A DNA stretch of 64,000 nt from Yamagishiella unicocca (taxonomy: Eukaryota; Chlorophyta; Chlorophyceae; Chlamydomonadales; Volvocaceae). Below the pieces are notes generated by a model that had not been told where the DNA came from, searched no databases, and worked only from the letters and a program-made list of their open reading frames with translations. The stretch spans positions 186,001 to 250,000 of the forward strand of contig BDSL01000116.1 of the NCBI GenBank assembly GCA_003116995.1, given 5' to 3'. Below, in pieces: positions 1 through 12,178 of the stretch (position 1 is its first letter; each line of letters opens with the position of its first letter). The position numbers and the translations under genes were made by a program.

Positions 1-95
1 GGGGGCGGCAAGACATGACCCGGTTACTTGGTGGGTAGGAAAACGGCGGGGGGGGGGTGAGCAGACACCCCAGCCGGTTGGGGGGCGACGGTGGG

Positions 96-200
96 TAGCC
101 GGGGGTTGCAAGGGAAACCCGTGTATGGGGTAGCCGGGGGTTGCAAGGGAAACCCGTGTATGGGGTAGCCGGGGGTTGCAAGGGAAACCCGTGTATGGGG
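96..200. repeat. 35-bp tandem repeat, 3 copies
   Basis: Three near-perfect head-to-tail copies begin at 96, 131 and 166. Each contains GGGTTGCAAGGGAAACCCGT. The motif GGAAACCC next to a TGGG or GTCGG run also occurs in introns at about 19893, 22620 and 39580, so the unit may have been amplified from a dispersed repeat. Confidence 0.85.
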
Positions 201-262
201 GTTACATAATAGAACCGGTAACGTGACTGGGGGAATGTAGTGGGTGCACAGCCTTCGGACAC
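200..262 (+). repeat. Dispersed repeat family B copy
   Basis: A G-run is followed by a TTACA...GAACCGGTAAC core, then by GTGGGTGCA...CCTTCGGACA. The same order recurs in introns at 16230, 16885, 52038, 53100, 62265 and 63265, and inverted at 17870, 19395 and 60155. Confidence 0.8.
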
Positions 263-760
263 CGGGACAGAGGGGGGAGGATTTCACCGCCAAGCCGCGC
301 TACTCCAGGCGGGTATGTGGCGGCAAGTGAGGGGGGGGGGGTCAATCCAGGGAGGGGGTAATGCACGGGGGTGGCGAGGATCGGGTGGCGGTGCGGGCGG
401 GGTAGGCGGGGGAGGCGGGGTGGGGCGAGAAGACCCGGTTGCACACGACACGTGTTGAGACGGAGGGCAGAAGCTGGTGAGCTGCGAGGGACGTGCCGTG
501 CCGGATGACCGGGTGCTGTACGGCACCGAGGACTCGGCGCCGCTGGGACAGCCTGGGGGAGCTTCGACCGGGACGGCCGTGAGGGGGGTGAGTGGGCGTT
601 GGCTGCCCAAACCGCCAAACCGCAACCGCCACCTCCAACCGCAACCATGACCCGTCCCTTCCCCGTTCCAACTAACATACCCAGTAGGACCCCGGCAAGA
701 GCCCCAGTCTTGACGCCGCTCAGCAGTACGACACCGTACTGACACGTACGGGGCGGCCAC

Positions 761-1162
761 TTACAAGTACTCGTCGAAGTACGCTGTGCTGGCCGGCTCC
801 AGGGTGATGACGTCATTGGGGCTCACACTCGTGTCGTACGTTGGATCCGGAATTGGCATCAGCTCGTCCACCGCCCGCATCTTGGGCGGCCGCCTCGGCT
901 CCTTGGGGCCGGGGGGGGGCTCGGGCGCAGCGACACCGCCGCCGCCGCCGTCGCCGTCGCCATCGCCGCTGCCGCTGCCGCCGCCGCCGCTGCCGTCACC
1001 GCCGCTGCCGCCACCGCCTTCTTCCCCTTCCTCCCGCTGCTCGCCCTGCGCTTCCCCCTCCGCAGCGCCGCCGCCTACAGTGACTTCATAGTCGCTACCG
1101 CTACTGCCATTACTCATGTCACTGCTGCTAGTAGTGCTGCCGCCGGCGCTGTCCTCGCCGCC

Positions 1163-1195
<33 letters not shown>

Positions 1196-4100
1196 AGTGC
1201 CAGCATCACCGTCGCCGCCGCCGCCAGTGCCAGCATCACCGTCGCCGCTGCCGCCAGCGCCAACATCGCCGCCGCCACCGTCGCGCCTGTTGCTAGCCTC
1301 ATCAGCGCCGGGCTCATCATCGCTGCTGCCGCTGCTGCTACTGCTACTGCCACTGCTGCTACTACTGCTACTGCTACTACGGCCGCTGGGGCCCCTATCG
1401 CTGCTGCTACTACTGCTGGGGAGCGATGCGCCCCTGCTGCTGCCACTGCGCTTCTCCTTTCCCTTCTTGCTGCCACCGCTGCCCTCGTCTTTGCTGTCGC
1501 TGTCGCTACTGTCGGACTCCTCACTACTACTGCTACTGCTACTACTGCCGCTACTGCTACTACTACCGCTTCTGCTGTTGTCACTGCTGCTACTGCTGCC
1601 GCTACTGCTGCTACTGCTGCTACTGCTGCTGCTGCTACGGCCCTGGCTGCCGGACCCACTTGCTCTGGCGCCCTTGCCGCCGCCGCCGCTCGTGCCGACG
1701 CTCATATCGTCACCGCCGCCACCGCTGCTCGACCTCCCCGACCTGCCGCCGCCGGGCTCAGCCACCAGATCCCCCTCACGAGGGGGAAGTTCGCCTCTGT
1801 TGGCCGCACCCCCGCCGCCGCCGCCGCCGCCGCCGCCGCCATCGGCACCCGCGACTGCCCCCGCCGCGCCCGCGCCGGCGGGGTTTCCTGGGATCGCCGC
1901 CGCCGCCGCCATCGCCGCCGTCAGCGCCGCCGCCAAGCCCCGCCTCGCCTCCCGCCGCGTCACCCTCGCGCCCTCCCGGGCGACCATCTGTGCGTACGAC
2001 AGGGCCACCCTGGAGCGGATCTGGGTCAGGGAAACCCCACCCCCGCCGCGCTCGATTCGGAATCCGCACTGCAGCGCGACATGGTCGGCTGTGTTGGCAG
2101 GAGAGCCACCAGCAGCACCCGCAGCGCCCGCAGCAGGGGGGCCGCCGTACGGCCAGTGCCAGCCGCCAGCCGTGACGGCCCCCTCGGGGCCATGGCCGCT
2201 CCAGGGGCGGCAGCCGGGGTCACCGAGTCGGGGGCCCCGCGCTGACGTGGCCCCCCTCACCGCCGCTGGCGCTGGTGCTGGCGCTGCTGCTGGCGCAGTT
2301 GGCTCGGGCAGCTGCGCTCCCGCCGTCAGCGCCCTGCTGGTTCGCAGCACGGTGTCGTGGTCGTCATCCAGCTCAGTCCACACGCCCATGGCGCCCTGCT
2401 GGCGTCGCTTGAAGAACCGGGCGTGCCTGGGTGGGAGGGGGGCCGTGGCGGGGAGGGGGGCATCGGGGAGGGGCGTAGCGGGGAAGGGGGGCACGTGCAG
2501 GTTCGTGTGAGAGGTCAGGGGAGGGAGCGGGTTAGAGCGGGCTGAGGGGGGTGGCATTACCGGCACTCCCCTCCCGAGTACTCCGGCATTGCGCACTCAA
2601 ATGCGCGCCCGAAGATTGCACGCCAGCTAGCTTATGTCACGAAAGTGGTCTTCTCGCCCCCACCTCCTTGACTCCCCTCTACCCCCCCCCCCCCGCCCCT
2701 CACGTAAAACGGGTTTTACAACCCCACCCCGCACCTCAGCTGCTCGTCCTCCAGCCCGGAGAGGAACGCCATCGCCGTGTACCTGATGGTGATGCCGTAC
2801 AGCCGGGGAAGAGGGTACGGCGCGGGGCGGGCGCGGGATTTGGATCGTCACGAAGGCGGCGAGGACGGGTTCAATGGCCGGGCATTGGTGGTTTGCCTAA
2901 ACCCTAAACCCCTCCCTCCTTCCCCCCCTCCTTCCTCACCCCCACCTGGCGTCCCAGCGCTCTGCCGCACTCAGCCGCGCCGCCTCGGGTCCCACGAACG
3001 GCAGCCTCCGCTCCCCCGGCCGCAGGAAGCTGCGGACGGCGCGGTGCGGCGGGAGGGGCGCACCGACAGCAGTGAGGGCCCGCGTTAGAGGGTCCTGCAA
3101 GGCCTTCGGCAACAATCGCCGCCATCGCGGCGCCGGCTTGCGTTCCGCTCCGTCGGCGGTGCGACCCACGGGTCGGCGCGCCGCTGCGGCAGCAACCTCG
3201 CCATCCTCATCCGCCTCCATGCGCGTGCGCTCCCCTTCCGGCACCTCCGCCTCCGCCTCCGCGTCCTCCACCTCCACCTCCTCCGAATCCGACCTCCCTG
3301 GAGCTCCAAGGTCGACGTCGTCGTCCCCGCCCGCGCTGCCGCTGCCGTCGATCTCCGACTCCGCGCTGCTGCTACTGCCGCTGCTCCCGCTACTGCCGCC
3401 GCTCCCCGAAACCTCGCTACTGCTGCTGCTCGCGGCGATCAGGTCCGCATCCGCACCCGCGTCCGCGTCCCCGTCCCCATCAGCGGCGTCGGCCCCGTCG
3501 CTTCCACTCCCGCTCCCACTCCCACCGCTGCTGTCCTCCGAGCTGCTGCTGTCGCTCTCCAAGCTGCTGGTGCCCTCCTCAGCCCCAATATTCCCCTCCT
3601 CTTCGACGCCGTCATCGTCACCGCTGCTGCTGTCGTCGTCGTCCTCGTCCTCATCGCCGTCATCACCCGGATCCCACAACAGCGCCTTGAGGGCCTTACC
3701 CCCCCGGGCTACAGCCGCGCTGGACACAGCCGCCTGCTGCCTCCGGGCTGTAGCGGCTTCCGCCAGCAGCGACGCCAGGCCGCCGCCGCCGCCACCTCCG
3801 CCACCAACTCCGCCGCCGCCGCCACCTCCGCCTCCACCTCCGAAACCGACTGGAAGGACGCCGCCAGTGCCCCAGCCCCGTGGGGATGGAGCCGGAGCTG
3901 GGGCAGGAGGTGCCTGGGGCCTTATGGGCTGCGAGGCGCCTGGGCCAGGAGGTGCCTGGGGCCTTATGGGCTGCGAGGCGGCTGGGGCAGGAGGTGCCTG
4001 GGGCCTTATGGGCTGCGAGGCGGCTGGGGCTGGGCCACGCGCTGGGGTGTCCCCGAGCGGGGCTGTGGGGCCACCGACCACCAGCACTGATTCAGCGAAG

Positions 4101-4228
4101 CGGACGTGGCGAGCAGCCCCCGCGGACTTAGCGGCGGAGACGGCGCCGCCGGCCGCAACCAGTGCAGGGGGGCGCGCTGGCTTCCGCGAGCTGGGTGCTG
4201 CTGCTGCTGCTGCTTTTATTGTTACTCC

Positions 4229-4260
<32 letters not shown>

Positions 4261-4290
4261 CTGTTGTTGTTACTCCTGCTGCTGTTGTCG

Positions 4291-4321
<31 letters not shown>

Positions 4322-5035
4322 TGTTGTTGTTACTCCTGCTGCTGTTTTTGTTGTTGTTGCTGCTGCTGCTGCTGTTGTTACTCCTGCTGCTGTTTTTGTT
4401 GTTGCTGCTGCTGCTGTTGTTGTTACTCCTGCTGCTGTTTTTGTTGTTGCTGCTGCTGCTGTTGTTGTTACTCCTGCTGCTGTTTTTGTTGTTGCTGCTG
4501 CTGCTGCTGTTGTTACTCCTGCTGCTGTTTTTGTTGCTGCCGCTGTTATTGTTGCTGCTGCGGCGGCTGTTGCTGTTGCTGCTGCTGCCCGGGGTGCAGC
4601 GAGCGCCGCTAAATCGCCGGCCTCAGGCGCTGGTACCGACGGCCCCTCCGGGCGGCCAGAAGGGGGGGTGGGGGCCGGGCCCTGGCCGGAGTGCTTCGCG
4701 ACCCGCCGGCGCTTCTTGGGCGGGCCTTGGTCTTGGGAGGAGGTCATCAGCGGCCCGGAGGTGGCCCCCGGAGGAGCACATCCCTGAGAGGTGGGTCCGC
4801 CACCAGGCGCCGGAGCTCTTACGACCTCCACCACATGAGAACCTGAGGGACCGGGCGCGCCGGCCGCTGCGGCTCCGGAACCGGTCGCAATTGGGCGCGC
4901 TGGCGCCTGCGAAGCGTGTCCTTGCGCCGCTTCCTCAGCGGCGACATCTCTCCGTCTTTTGCCCGACGCCCGGTCAGCGCTCTTATTGCGGCGCCGTGGA
5001 GGGTCGCGGTTGTCGGTGGCGCCGCCGTCTTCCAT
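761..5035 (-). CDS. Unrecognised low-complexity protein, 3 exons, about 1267 aa
   Basis: Exons, in coding order, are 5035-2946, 2782-2735 and 2426-761; all junctions are phase 2 and give one continuous frame. The start begins MEDGGATDN, followed by a basic, nuclear-signal-like segment (PPRRRNKSADRASGKRRR). Exon 1 then carries three 14-residue units containing ASQPIRPQAPP, an Ala/Thr array with a TAAGVTT core repeated about seven times, a Gly run and an acidic Asp/Glu/Ser region. The most conserved-looking part spans the junctions: ERWDARYTAMAFLSGLEDEQ, then HARFFKRRQQGAMGVWTE. Exon 3 adds long Ser and Gly runs with acidic patches resembling CK2 sites and ends with AYFDEYL. I recognise no domain family. 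The composition suggests a disordered, possibly nuclear protein; that is inference only. Intron 1 contains telomere-like CCTAAACCC repeats. Confidence 0.65.
2896..2912 (-). repeat. Short telomere-like repeat in an intron
   Basis: Two units of CCTAAACCC lie in intron 1 of the 761-5035 gene. On the gene's strand this reads as a TTTAGGG-type telomeric motif. Confidence 0.6.
3890..4040 (-). repeat. 42-bp coding repeat, 3 copies
   Basis: Three nearly identical DNA units encode ASQPIRPQAPP plus a Pro/Ala linker on the minus strand. The DNA copies are almost unchanged, so the expansion is recent or is being homogenised. Confidence 0.8.
4195..4575 (-). repeat. CTG/TTG-rich coding minisatellite (Ala/Thr array)
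   Basis: On the plus strand this is a long run of CTG and TTG triplets broken by TACTCCTGCTGCTGTTTTTG at roughly 40-bp spacing. On the coding minus strand it gives Ala/Thr runs with a repeated TAAGVTT heptapeptide, usually preceded by Lys. Spacing varies because the Ala/Thr part changes in length. Confidence 0.8.
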
Positions 5036-6638
5036 GACGATCCAGGCGGTGTGACGTGAATGCCAAGCTGACTGGCCGCTTCACATGGCACTTCTGATAA
5101 GACAAACGGTGCTGCGATCAGCGCCCTAACTCAAACGTTCTATTCCTCATTGAATTGGTGAATGCCTACATTGTCATCGGACGATCCCCATAGCAGTAAG
5201 CAGATACAATGCTATATTTATTAATAAAAACTTTTGGAAGGGCGGTGATGCTGTGACGGTAGCTCCAGCCTGACGTAGTGACGTTGCCCTTGCGCCTGGT
5301 ATCACAGAAGGCAATCTCTGCTACAATCACGGTGATACTAATAGACACTGGCTTCCTCGGCGATGATCCGCAACATCATACTTTCCCTCCAAATGGCGCG
5401 TTTCCGTATTGTTCCGTACTGTTCCGTACTGTATGTTCAGCGCCTGCGCCTGCCAACGCCACGAAAAAGGTATTACAACTGTGGTAACATTAGCAACGTG
5501 TGCCTCAGGTCCTGATGCTTCCTTGACAGACCTTGTCAAGCGTGGTCGTAGGGCCGGTCGCTGGCCGGTTGAAAAGTGTCCGAGCACGTCGGAGCCAACA
5601 CCCCGCCCTCCCCTATGATGGGCGCCTTACAGGCCAGCAGCCCCGAGACGCCCGCACCTGTCGCAATAAGTCAACGCGATCAACCCGGCAGGCTACAGAG
5701 GGCTGCACCGCCTGCAAAGAGCCCAAAGCAGCGCCAAAGCTCATTGCACGCCCGCAACATGCCGCTTTACACGCAACGCATCCTTCAACCATCATTCGCA
5801 CAGTTTCCGTTTCAAGAAGCCATCATTGTGGCATGGGCTAGGACGACTCCCCTCCTCCATCACGGGGTGGGGCCTTGTTCTCGCAATACACAGTCTAGGG
5901 AAGGGCCCAACTAAACGCCAGCGGCGCCGTACGCATCTCACCGGGGCATTTCCCGGGCAAAGCTCTAGGCGTCATACATATTATGAATGCAAACGATCCA
6001 TCCGATCGTCTCGACGGGGGGCGCATGTCCCGGCTGCAGGCGCTCCGCATCCGCGGCCCCACAGGAGCCAAGGAACTGGAAAAGAAAGGACGGCATGACT
6101 CATACAGCACGATGGGCGTTTGAAGCCGCCGCTCTCGTACCTGGGTGCGCAAGGTGGCGCTCAGCAGCGGCAAAACATATATCGGCACGCGACGTCTAGT
6201 ACTTTTTTTGTTAACTATTTTTTGTTTGGAGCGCGGCAAAAGTTTTTTTCGCACGCAAACGGGGCGCAAGAGGTGCTTGGCTGGGCACTGGACGACGGAT
6301 GCGACGGATTCACCACAGGACGCAACCTCCCCTCCGGAAGTAACCGTGGCGAACGGCAGCACGGCCCGACGGCCGTTATTCGGTTGCCCACCAACTGAAA
6401 CCAGCAACCAGTTCAGGAGCGAGCGCCGTGACGACCGCATGTCTGCGCGCTCGGGAGGGACTGCACCCCGTCGCCTTGCAACTGAGACGCCCGCCTCGCA
6501 CCCGAGCCCTAAAACACACACGCTAAGGCTCCCAAGCAGCGCCCCCGCGCACCACCTCCCCACTAAAATACACCATGAAACACCTCCCGCGCCCGACGGA
6601 TGTACGAACTTACAGACGTACCCGGGCCGTGTGTTCCG
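5036..6638. other. Intergenic: upstream of gene 1, downstream of gene 2
   Basis: About 1.6 kb with lower GC than the neighbouring exons and no convincing ORF. It must hold the promoter and 5' UTR of the minus-strand gene starting at 5035, near an AT-rich patch at 5205-5235. It must also hold the 3' UTR of the minus-strand gene ending at 6639. Candidate TTACA motifs (TGTAA on the minus strand) lie at 6610, 5625 and 5471; I cannot choose between them. Confidence 0.5.
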
Positions 6639-9600
6639 CTAGTACACCATGCTGCTGGCGGAGCGGGCGGTGTCCGCCGCTTTGTCGCGGGCATCGGCGT
6701 CCACGTCATCATCCCCCCCGTGCACGGCCTCCTCCCCCACCACCACCACCGGCCCCGAAACCTCCACCTCCACCTCTACATGCATCCTCACCGCCGCCTT
6801 GCTGCCCGCCGTACCCAGCGCCGGCAGCTTTCCGACGACCGCCGACCGCCGTGCGGTGTGGCCGCCGCCGCCGTCGCCGCCGCCATTGCGCCACTGGGAC
6901 TTCGTGGCGCCGCCGCCGCCGCCGCTGCTAATGTTGAAGCCCCCGCCGCTGCGCTGCGGCTTCGCAGCGGCGGCGGCGCCGCCGCCGCCATGACTAAAGC
7001 CCCCGCCGCTGCGCTGCGGCTTCATAGCCACGGCGTGCTGGACGACGTGATGGCTGTGGCCGCGGACCGGCGGCTTGTGGGTTGGGCTCTCAGGCCGCGT
7101 GTTGCCGTCGCCGTGGTGCTCCGTACCGTACGACTTCTGCGGCCGAGTCAGCGACATCACGCTGGCGGCGCCGCTGGGCTCCGTACCCAGTACGGCGGCG
7201 GCGGCGGCGGCGCTGCTGCTGCTCCAGCTGGGCTCGGTGCTGGGCGGCGCGCTTGAGTCCAGGAGGGGAGCGGCGCTGGAGTCCACTGTGAAGAGGCTCC
7301 AGTGCGCGTGGATGGCAGGGTCGCAGTCGGCGCTGGGGTCGGTGGCCGCGGAGGTGAGGCTCACCAACGCCGCGCCGCCGCTGGCGGAGGCGCTGACCCC
7401 GCCCTGCGCCTCGCGGTAGCTGTAGCTGAGATCCGGGGACACCTGCAGCGAGCTCATCTCGCAAGGCTGTAGGTGCTCCTGCTCCTGCGCCTGAACCGGC
7501 GCCTGCAGCTGCACCTGCTCCAGTGCCGGCTGCGGCCCCACCGCCGGCTGCGGCTCACGCGGATGCTCCTGCTCGAGCTCCGACCCAGAGTCCGACTCGC
7601 GCTCCTGCTGACGGTGCTGCTGCTGCTGCAGCTGCTTGCCGGACCCGGCGCCGCGGCTCTCCCCCTCCTGCACCTCCACCGCCGCGTACACCGCCGCCGC
7701 CACACGCAGGTGGTCGCTCAGCAGCCGCCGCAGCGACTGCTGCCGCAGAAGCGCGGCTGAGGAGCTCTCGGCGCTCAGTGCGCCCGCCGGCTCCGAAATC
7801 CGCACCCGCCGGCCCATGCTGCCGCCGCCGCCGCCAGTGCTCCTGGCGCCGCCGCCGCCGCCGCTGCCGCCGTCGCCGCTGCCGCTGCCGGCCCGGGCTC
7901 TGTTCCGGGAGCCGTGCGTGGGAATGCTGACCAGGCTGCGGCTGCGGAGGGAATGAGGCGGTGGGCGCGGCGGCAGGCCCGCAGGCGGCGAGGGCGAGAG
8001 GTGTGTCGCCGCCTGCCCTCCCCCTGGCTCGGACTGGGTCGCCGCCACCTTGGGCGCCTGGTGCCTCAGCTCCGAAACCTCCTCCTCCTGCTCCACCTCC
8101 CCCTCCGCATCAGCAGCCTCCTCGGGGATGATGTCCATGGCTCGGGCAACACCCGCCGCGGAAGTCACAAAGACACCCTCGGCGTCATCCTCCCCTGCTG
8201 CTGCCGCTGCCGCCGCTGCTGCCGCTGCTGCCGCTGCCGCCGCCGGCAACGGCTCGTCTGTCGTGGACACGCACTGTGTCGCGAGCGACGCACCTCCCCC
8301 CCCATCTTCGTGCTCCTCCTCCTCCTCCTCCTCCTCGTTGTCGTACTTGGCCGCCAGAACGTCCTTCGCGGCCGCCGCGGCGGCGACGGCGGGCATGCGG
8401 CCGAGGTTGATGCTGTTGGTGCTGCTGATCCAGGGGAGGCTCAGCGGGCTGGGTGCCTCCTCTGGTGCGCTCCGCGCCTTCAGCGACCAACGCTTCTGCA
8501 GCTGCGCAGCCGCGTGACTTCGCACCCGCTTGGTGGCCTTGGGCCCCAGCGGCACCGGGGGGCCCCCCGCCATCGCCGCGGCCGGGCCGGAGGGCCACCC
8601 CCCCGCCCCGGGCGTTACCGACATCACCACGATCTGCGAAGCCGACGTCGCCAGCGCCGGCACGAACCCCAGCTTCCGTGCAGACGTCGCTTCCGCCGTG
8701 GCGGCCGCCACACGTTCAAACGCGGCGGGGTCGACCTGCGTCCCACCCCCCGGGCTGGCCGCCAGCCGCTTCCAGCGCTGTGCCTGCATCACCGCCATCG
8801 CGGCGGCCTCGAACGAGACCCTGGCGCCGCTGCGCGCTGTGCCGGCGGCGCCGCGGGAAGCGCCGTCCCCCTCGTCCTCCTGGTCCGCCCCCCGCGGGCG
8901 CGCGACAACCGGCAACGTGGTCTCGGAGCCCTCGACGGCGGCACCCGCCGCCGCCGCCGCCGCCGTGGCCCAAGCGGCGGCGCCGCCCAGCGGCCGCAGC
9001 TTTGGGACCTCCTGGCTACTGCCGCTGACGCCGCTGATGCTACTGCCGGCCTGGGTACGAGCCCCAGCGGCCCAGCTGGTCGGATCGGCTACGGAGTGGC
9101 GGCGGATGACCGAGTAATGGACGGGGGGGACGTCAGCCGAGTCGGCGGCGCCGGAGGTGCCGCCGGCGCCGGCGCCGCTGCCTTCGCTGATGCGCAGGTG
9201 CTGATGCCTCATCCGCGGGGGATGCACCACCTCCACCACCTCCACCAGCCGCGTCGAGCCCACGAGGCTGCGCGGAGACAGCCGATCCGCAACCGTGGAT
9301 AGGGCCCGACTGGGCAGCGTGTAGGTCGTGTGGTAGCGCTCGACACCGGGGACGAAGCCAGCGGCGCTGGCGGCGGCGGCGGCGGTGCCGCCCGACAGGG
9401 ACACGGCGAGCGACCTGGGCAGCGCCCCCCCGGCGGGAGCCCCGACGGCGGCGGCGGCGACGCCGCCGGCCGTCAGGCTGCCCCGGTACTCGTGGACCGA
9501 GCCGGCGGCTTGCAGGAAGGACGTGGAGCGGCGAGGGCCAGCGCAGGAGGATGGAGGCGCGGGCCAGGCGGCCGCGGCGCCGCCGCCGCCCTCCGCCGCG

Positions 9601-12178
9601 CCGCCACCTTCCGCCGGCTTCTGCGGGAAGTGTACGAGCACCACCGAGGTGGGCGCCGGCTTGGCGGAGCCCTCCAGCACCCGGATGCTCGCCGTCGAAA
9701 ACTGGGCGGACGGGGGGGGGGTCGGCGCCGCCGCCGTTGCAGCAGCAAGCCCCGGCGGCGTCGACGCAGGGGGGGTGGCGGAGGCGGGGCCGCTAGCTGC
9801 ATCGGCCGCCGCCGCCGCCGCGGAAGACCAGTCCGACTCCGCTACGAACACAATGGGAGGCGGCGGCACGGCGGCGGCGGCGGCGGCTTGCGACATGTGG
9901 GATGTGGTGCCGGAGACGGCGGCGGAGGCGGCCCCGCAGACACTGCCGCGGTCCGATGGCGTCTCCTGCAGCGGCCGCCCCTGGTGGTGCCGCTGCCGCT
10001 CGCGGAGTTGCTCCCAGCCGTCAGCCAGGTCGGTGAGGACTGCGGCGGCCAGATGGGGGTGGCATAAAAGGTAAAAAGCAGTTTCCGCGATAGGGACAGG
10101 AGAGTTGGCGCATTGGCTTCGGACACCTTCGGACTCCCTTCGCGCCCCCCCCCCCAGACGGAGGGGGGAGTCAAGGGAGTAAGGGGAGGTGGGGAGTTGA
10201 GGCGGGGCAGCCAAAGCGCGGCAGGTGGCAGTCCTGTTGAGCTCGTCTCTACCCACGCATGTCTCTCCCAAAAAATGTGTTTTGTCAGATTTTGCTACCG
10301 GTTATTCCCTCCCGAACCCCGTCTGCCCCCCCACCCTTTCCTTTTCAGTGCCGACCCACGGGCTTCCTCTCTCTCCCCGCCCCCACCGGTCAACGGTTTT
10401 CATGCCACCCCGCACCGGTCGTGTAACGGGACTCTATCGCCCGCCCCCACTCACAAAGGTCACATTACGACTTTCGGCTTTAGTATCCCCAACCCAGTTC
10501 TCCAGCATGCATATCAAAACGTGCGTTCTAAACGGTTTTTTTCGGGCATCCACGGGTCTTCCTCGAACGCCCCCACTCACGCTCCAGCGGCGCCTCCCCC
10601 TCCCGCTTGCGCCCCTGGATGTACTGCCGCAGCCTCCTGGCGCCCCTCAGCTCCGCGATGTCGGACCATAGGACGCTGGTGGGGGGCATCTTGCTGCCCC
10701 AGCTGCGGACCTCGCTGGCGCCCGTCAGGCTGCCCATCTGCGCGATCATCGCGATGCGGGCCGCGCTGGCGCCCCCGCCGCCCGCAGCCTTAGTGCGCTG
10801 GAAGCTCTGGTCGAGTTTCTGGAGGGGAGGTGGCGGTGGCGGCGGTGGCGGCGGTGGTTGGTGGGGAAGGGGGAAGGCAGGTGCAGGGTTTGAGTACGGG
10901 GCGACAGGCGCACGAGGAGACGCGAGGCAGCTGCTGCACGCCGCCTGACTCGCACACGAGCACCGCTCAGCCCCAGTTTGCGTGTCCTTGAGGTCAAATG
11001 CCTTTTTCCATACCATGCCACCCGAAAAATACCCCCCTCCAACCTCGCCCGTGCGCGCGCCCCCCAACCCTGCTTGGCACATGTAAGACCGCCAGCATCA
11101 GGCGTACTCGGTATCCCAGCCGAAATTTCCAACAAGTCCTGATGTAGATAGACCCTAACCCCCGAACCCGCGCTTCCCAACCCGTCATCGCGCAGCCCCC
11201 GTCCTCACCGCCACGTACTCCGCGTGCACGGCGGTGCCCCCGGCCACGTGCGGCCGAGTATCCTGCCAGCTGGGGCGCGGGCCCAGCAGTGAGCTGCTGT
11301 CCACTGCCATGCGTTCCTGGTTGATGGCGCCCATGGCTCGCACCTGCGGCACAGCAAGGGATGCGGCTTGAGACGGAGATAAAGAGACGAGGATGACAGG
11401 CCAGATTTTCGAGGGAATCAGGAAAGCCATGGGGGCGGCATGCACGCAGGAGGGTGGGGAAGGCATCGGGAGGAGAGCGGCACGGGAAAATTTGCGGAAG
11501 ACGAGAAGACTAGGGAGGAAATAGGAATTCGGCATTGGCGATGGCCGTAGAGTCTATAGCGTGACGGTAAGCTGCGGTAGTAGGCAACAGACAGGTCACC
11601 GGCCGCGAGCCTAATGTTGCGGGCAAAACCTTATTGTCGTAGTTGGTTGGGGAGGCGCTCGCTGTGCTGGCCGGCACGCCACAATGGCTATTTCGATGAA
11701 AAACAGTAAGAACATGGATGTAACATAACCTAGACGAGGGCGACAGCGCGGCTTGGCTTGAATACCGCACCTGGGGCGAAATGTCGACCGAGCTTTTGGA
11801 TGTCCTCCCCATCCTCTGTCGTGTGTATACCTTCGGGGCATCTGATTCCTCCAAGGACGCTTGGAAGCGTTGCAGGTGTTGTTGCACTGCACAATGGGCG
11901 GGCGGGCGGCAACGACATACATCATGAGGCAGTGGAGTTTTCGAGGGGCAGTTAGACCAATTATAACAAGTGGCTTGTGGCATTAAAGGTGCATTTTTTG
12001 TCGCGGACGCACCCAAAGTGGGTCTTGGCGCTAGCTCAGACTGCCTCTCCGTCGCCTTCGACTGCGGCAGCCCAAGAGAAAACAGCACCTTCCTCGGCGA
12101 GGAGTTTGGAGAATTTCCATACAGATGCGGCACGCTGGGCCCCAGCGTGCCCGTTCTTGGGCTGCTGGGGCGGTCCAT
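6639..12178 (-). CDS. Unrecognised large protein, 5 exons, about 1351 aa
   Basis: Exons, in coding order, are 12178-12013, 11886-11771, 11343-11209, 10818-10581 and 10039-6639. Phases 1, 0, 0, 1 join without a frame break. The N-terminal third looks ordinary: MDRPSSPRTGTLGP, QRFQASLEESDAPKVYTRQR, AMGAINQERMAVDSSSLLG, PSWQDTRPHVAGG, then SVLWSDIAELRGARRLRQYI. The 1133-residue last exon is mostly disordered, with Ala, Gly and Ser runs, an acidic Glu stretch near 8310-8335, and Gln-rich segments near 7490-7640. It ends SMVY. I recognise no catalytic motif or domain. There is no clear signal peptide or membrane segment. The first exon is the least certain: its donor reads G|GTGCGT, and the phase-1 join to exon 2 gives PRPTLVQQHLQRF. 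The last intron carries repeats at both ends. Confidence 0.6.
10050..10130 (+). repeat. Dispersed repeat family C copy beside a 3' splice site
   Basis: It reads GGGTGGCATAAAA, then a TTTCCGCGATAGGGACAGG segment, then GGCGCATTGGCTTCGGACAC. It is antisense to the host gene and lies only about 10 nt before the acceptor at 10040. Confidence 0.75.
10456..10568 (-). repeat. Dispersed repeat family A copy beside a 5' splice site
   Basis: In the gene's direction it starts 12 nt after the donor: TTCGAGGAAGACCCGTGGAT, then AACCGTTTAGAACG, GCATGCTGGAGAACTGGG, and a tail containing AAAGCCGAAAGTCGTAATG. It is sense to the gene. Confidence 0.85.

Larger units (their letters stand above)
1..760. other. 3' flank of the first minus-strand gene
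   Basis: No gene is supported here. The stretch lies downstream of a minus-strand stop codon (761-763) and should include the 3' UTR of that gene. It holds a three-copy tandem repeat (96-200), a dispersed repeat copy (200-262), and G-rich low-complexity DNA at 325-430. The only TTACA (TGTAA on the minus strand) lies inside the dispersed repeat, so the poly(A) site is not resolved. Confidence 0.5.

Noticed and set aside
465..595. Possible plus-strand exon (LVSCEGRAVPDDRVLYGTED)
   Set aside because: It looks protein-like and has a GTGAGG donor, but no partner exon or family match is visible within the window.
4162..5037. Long plus-strand frame with poly-Leu, like a membrane protein
   Set aside because: It is the antisense reading of the Ala/Thr array; the minus-strand frame has a proper start, in-phase splices and continuation.
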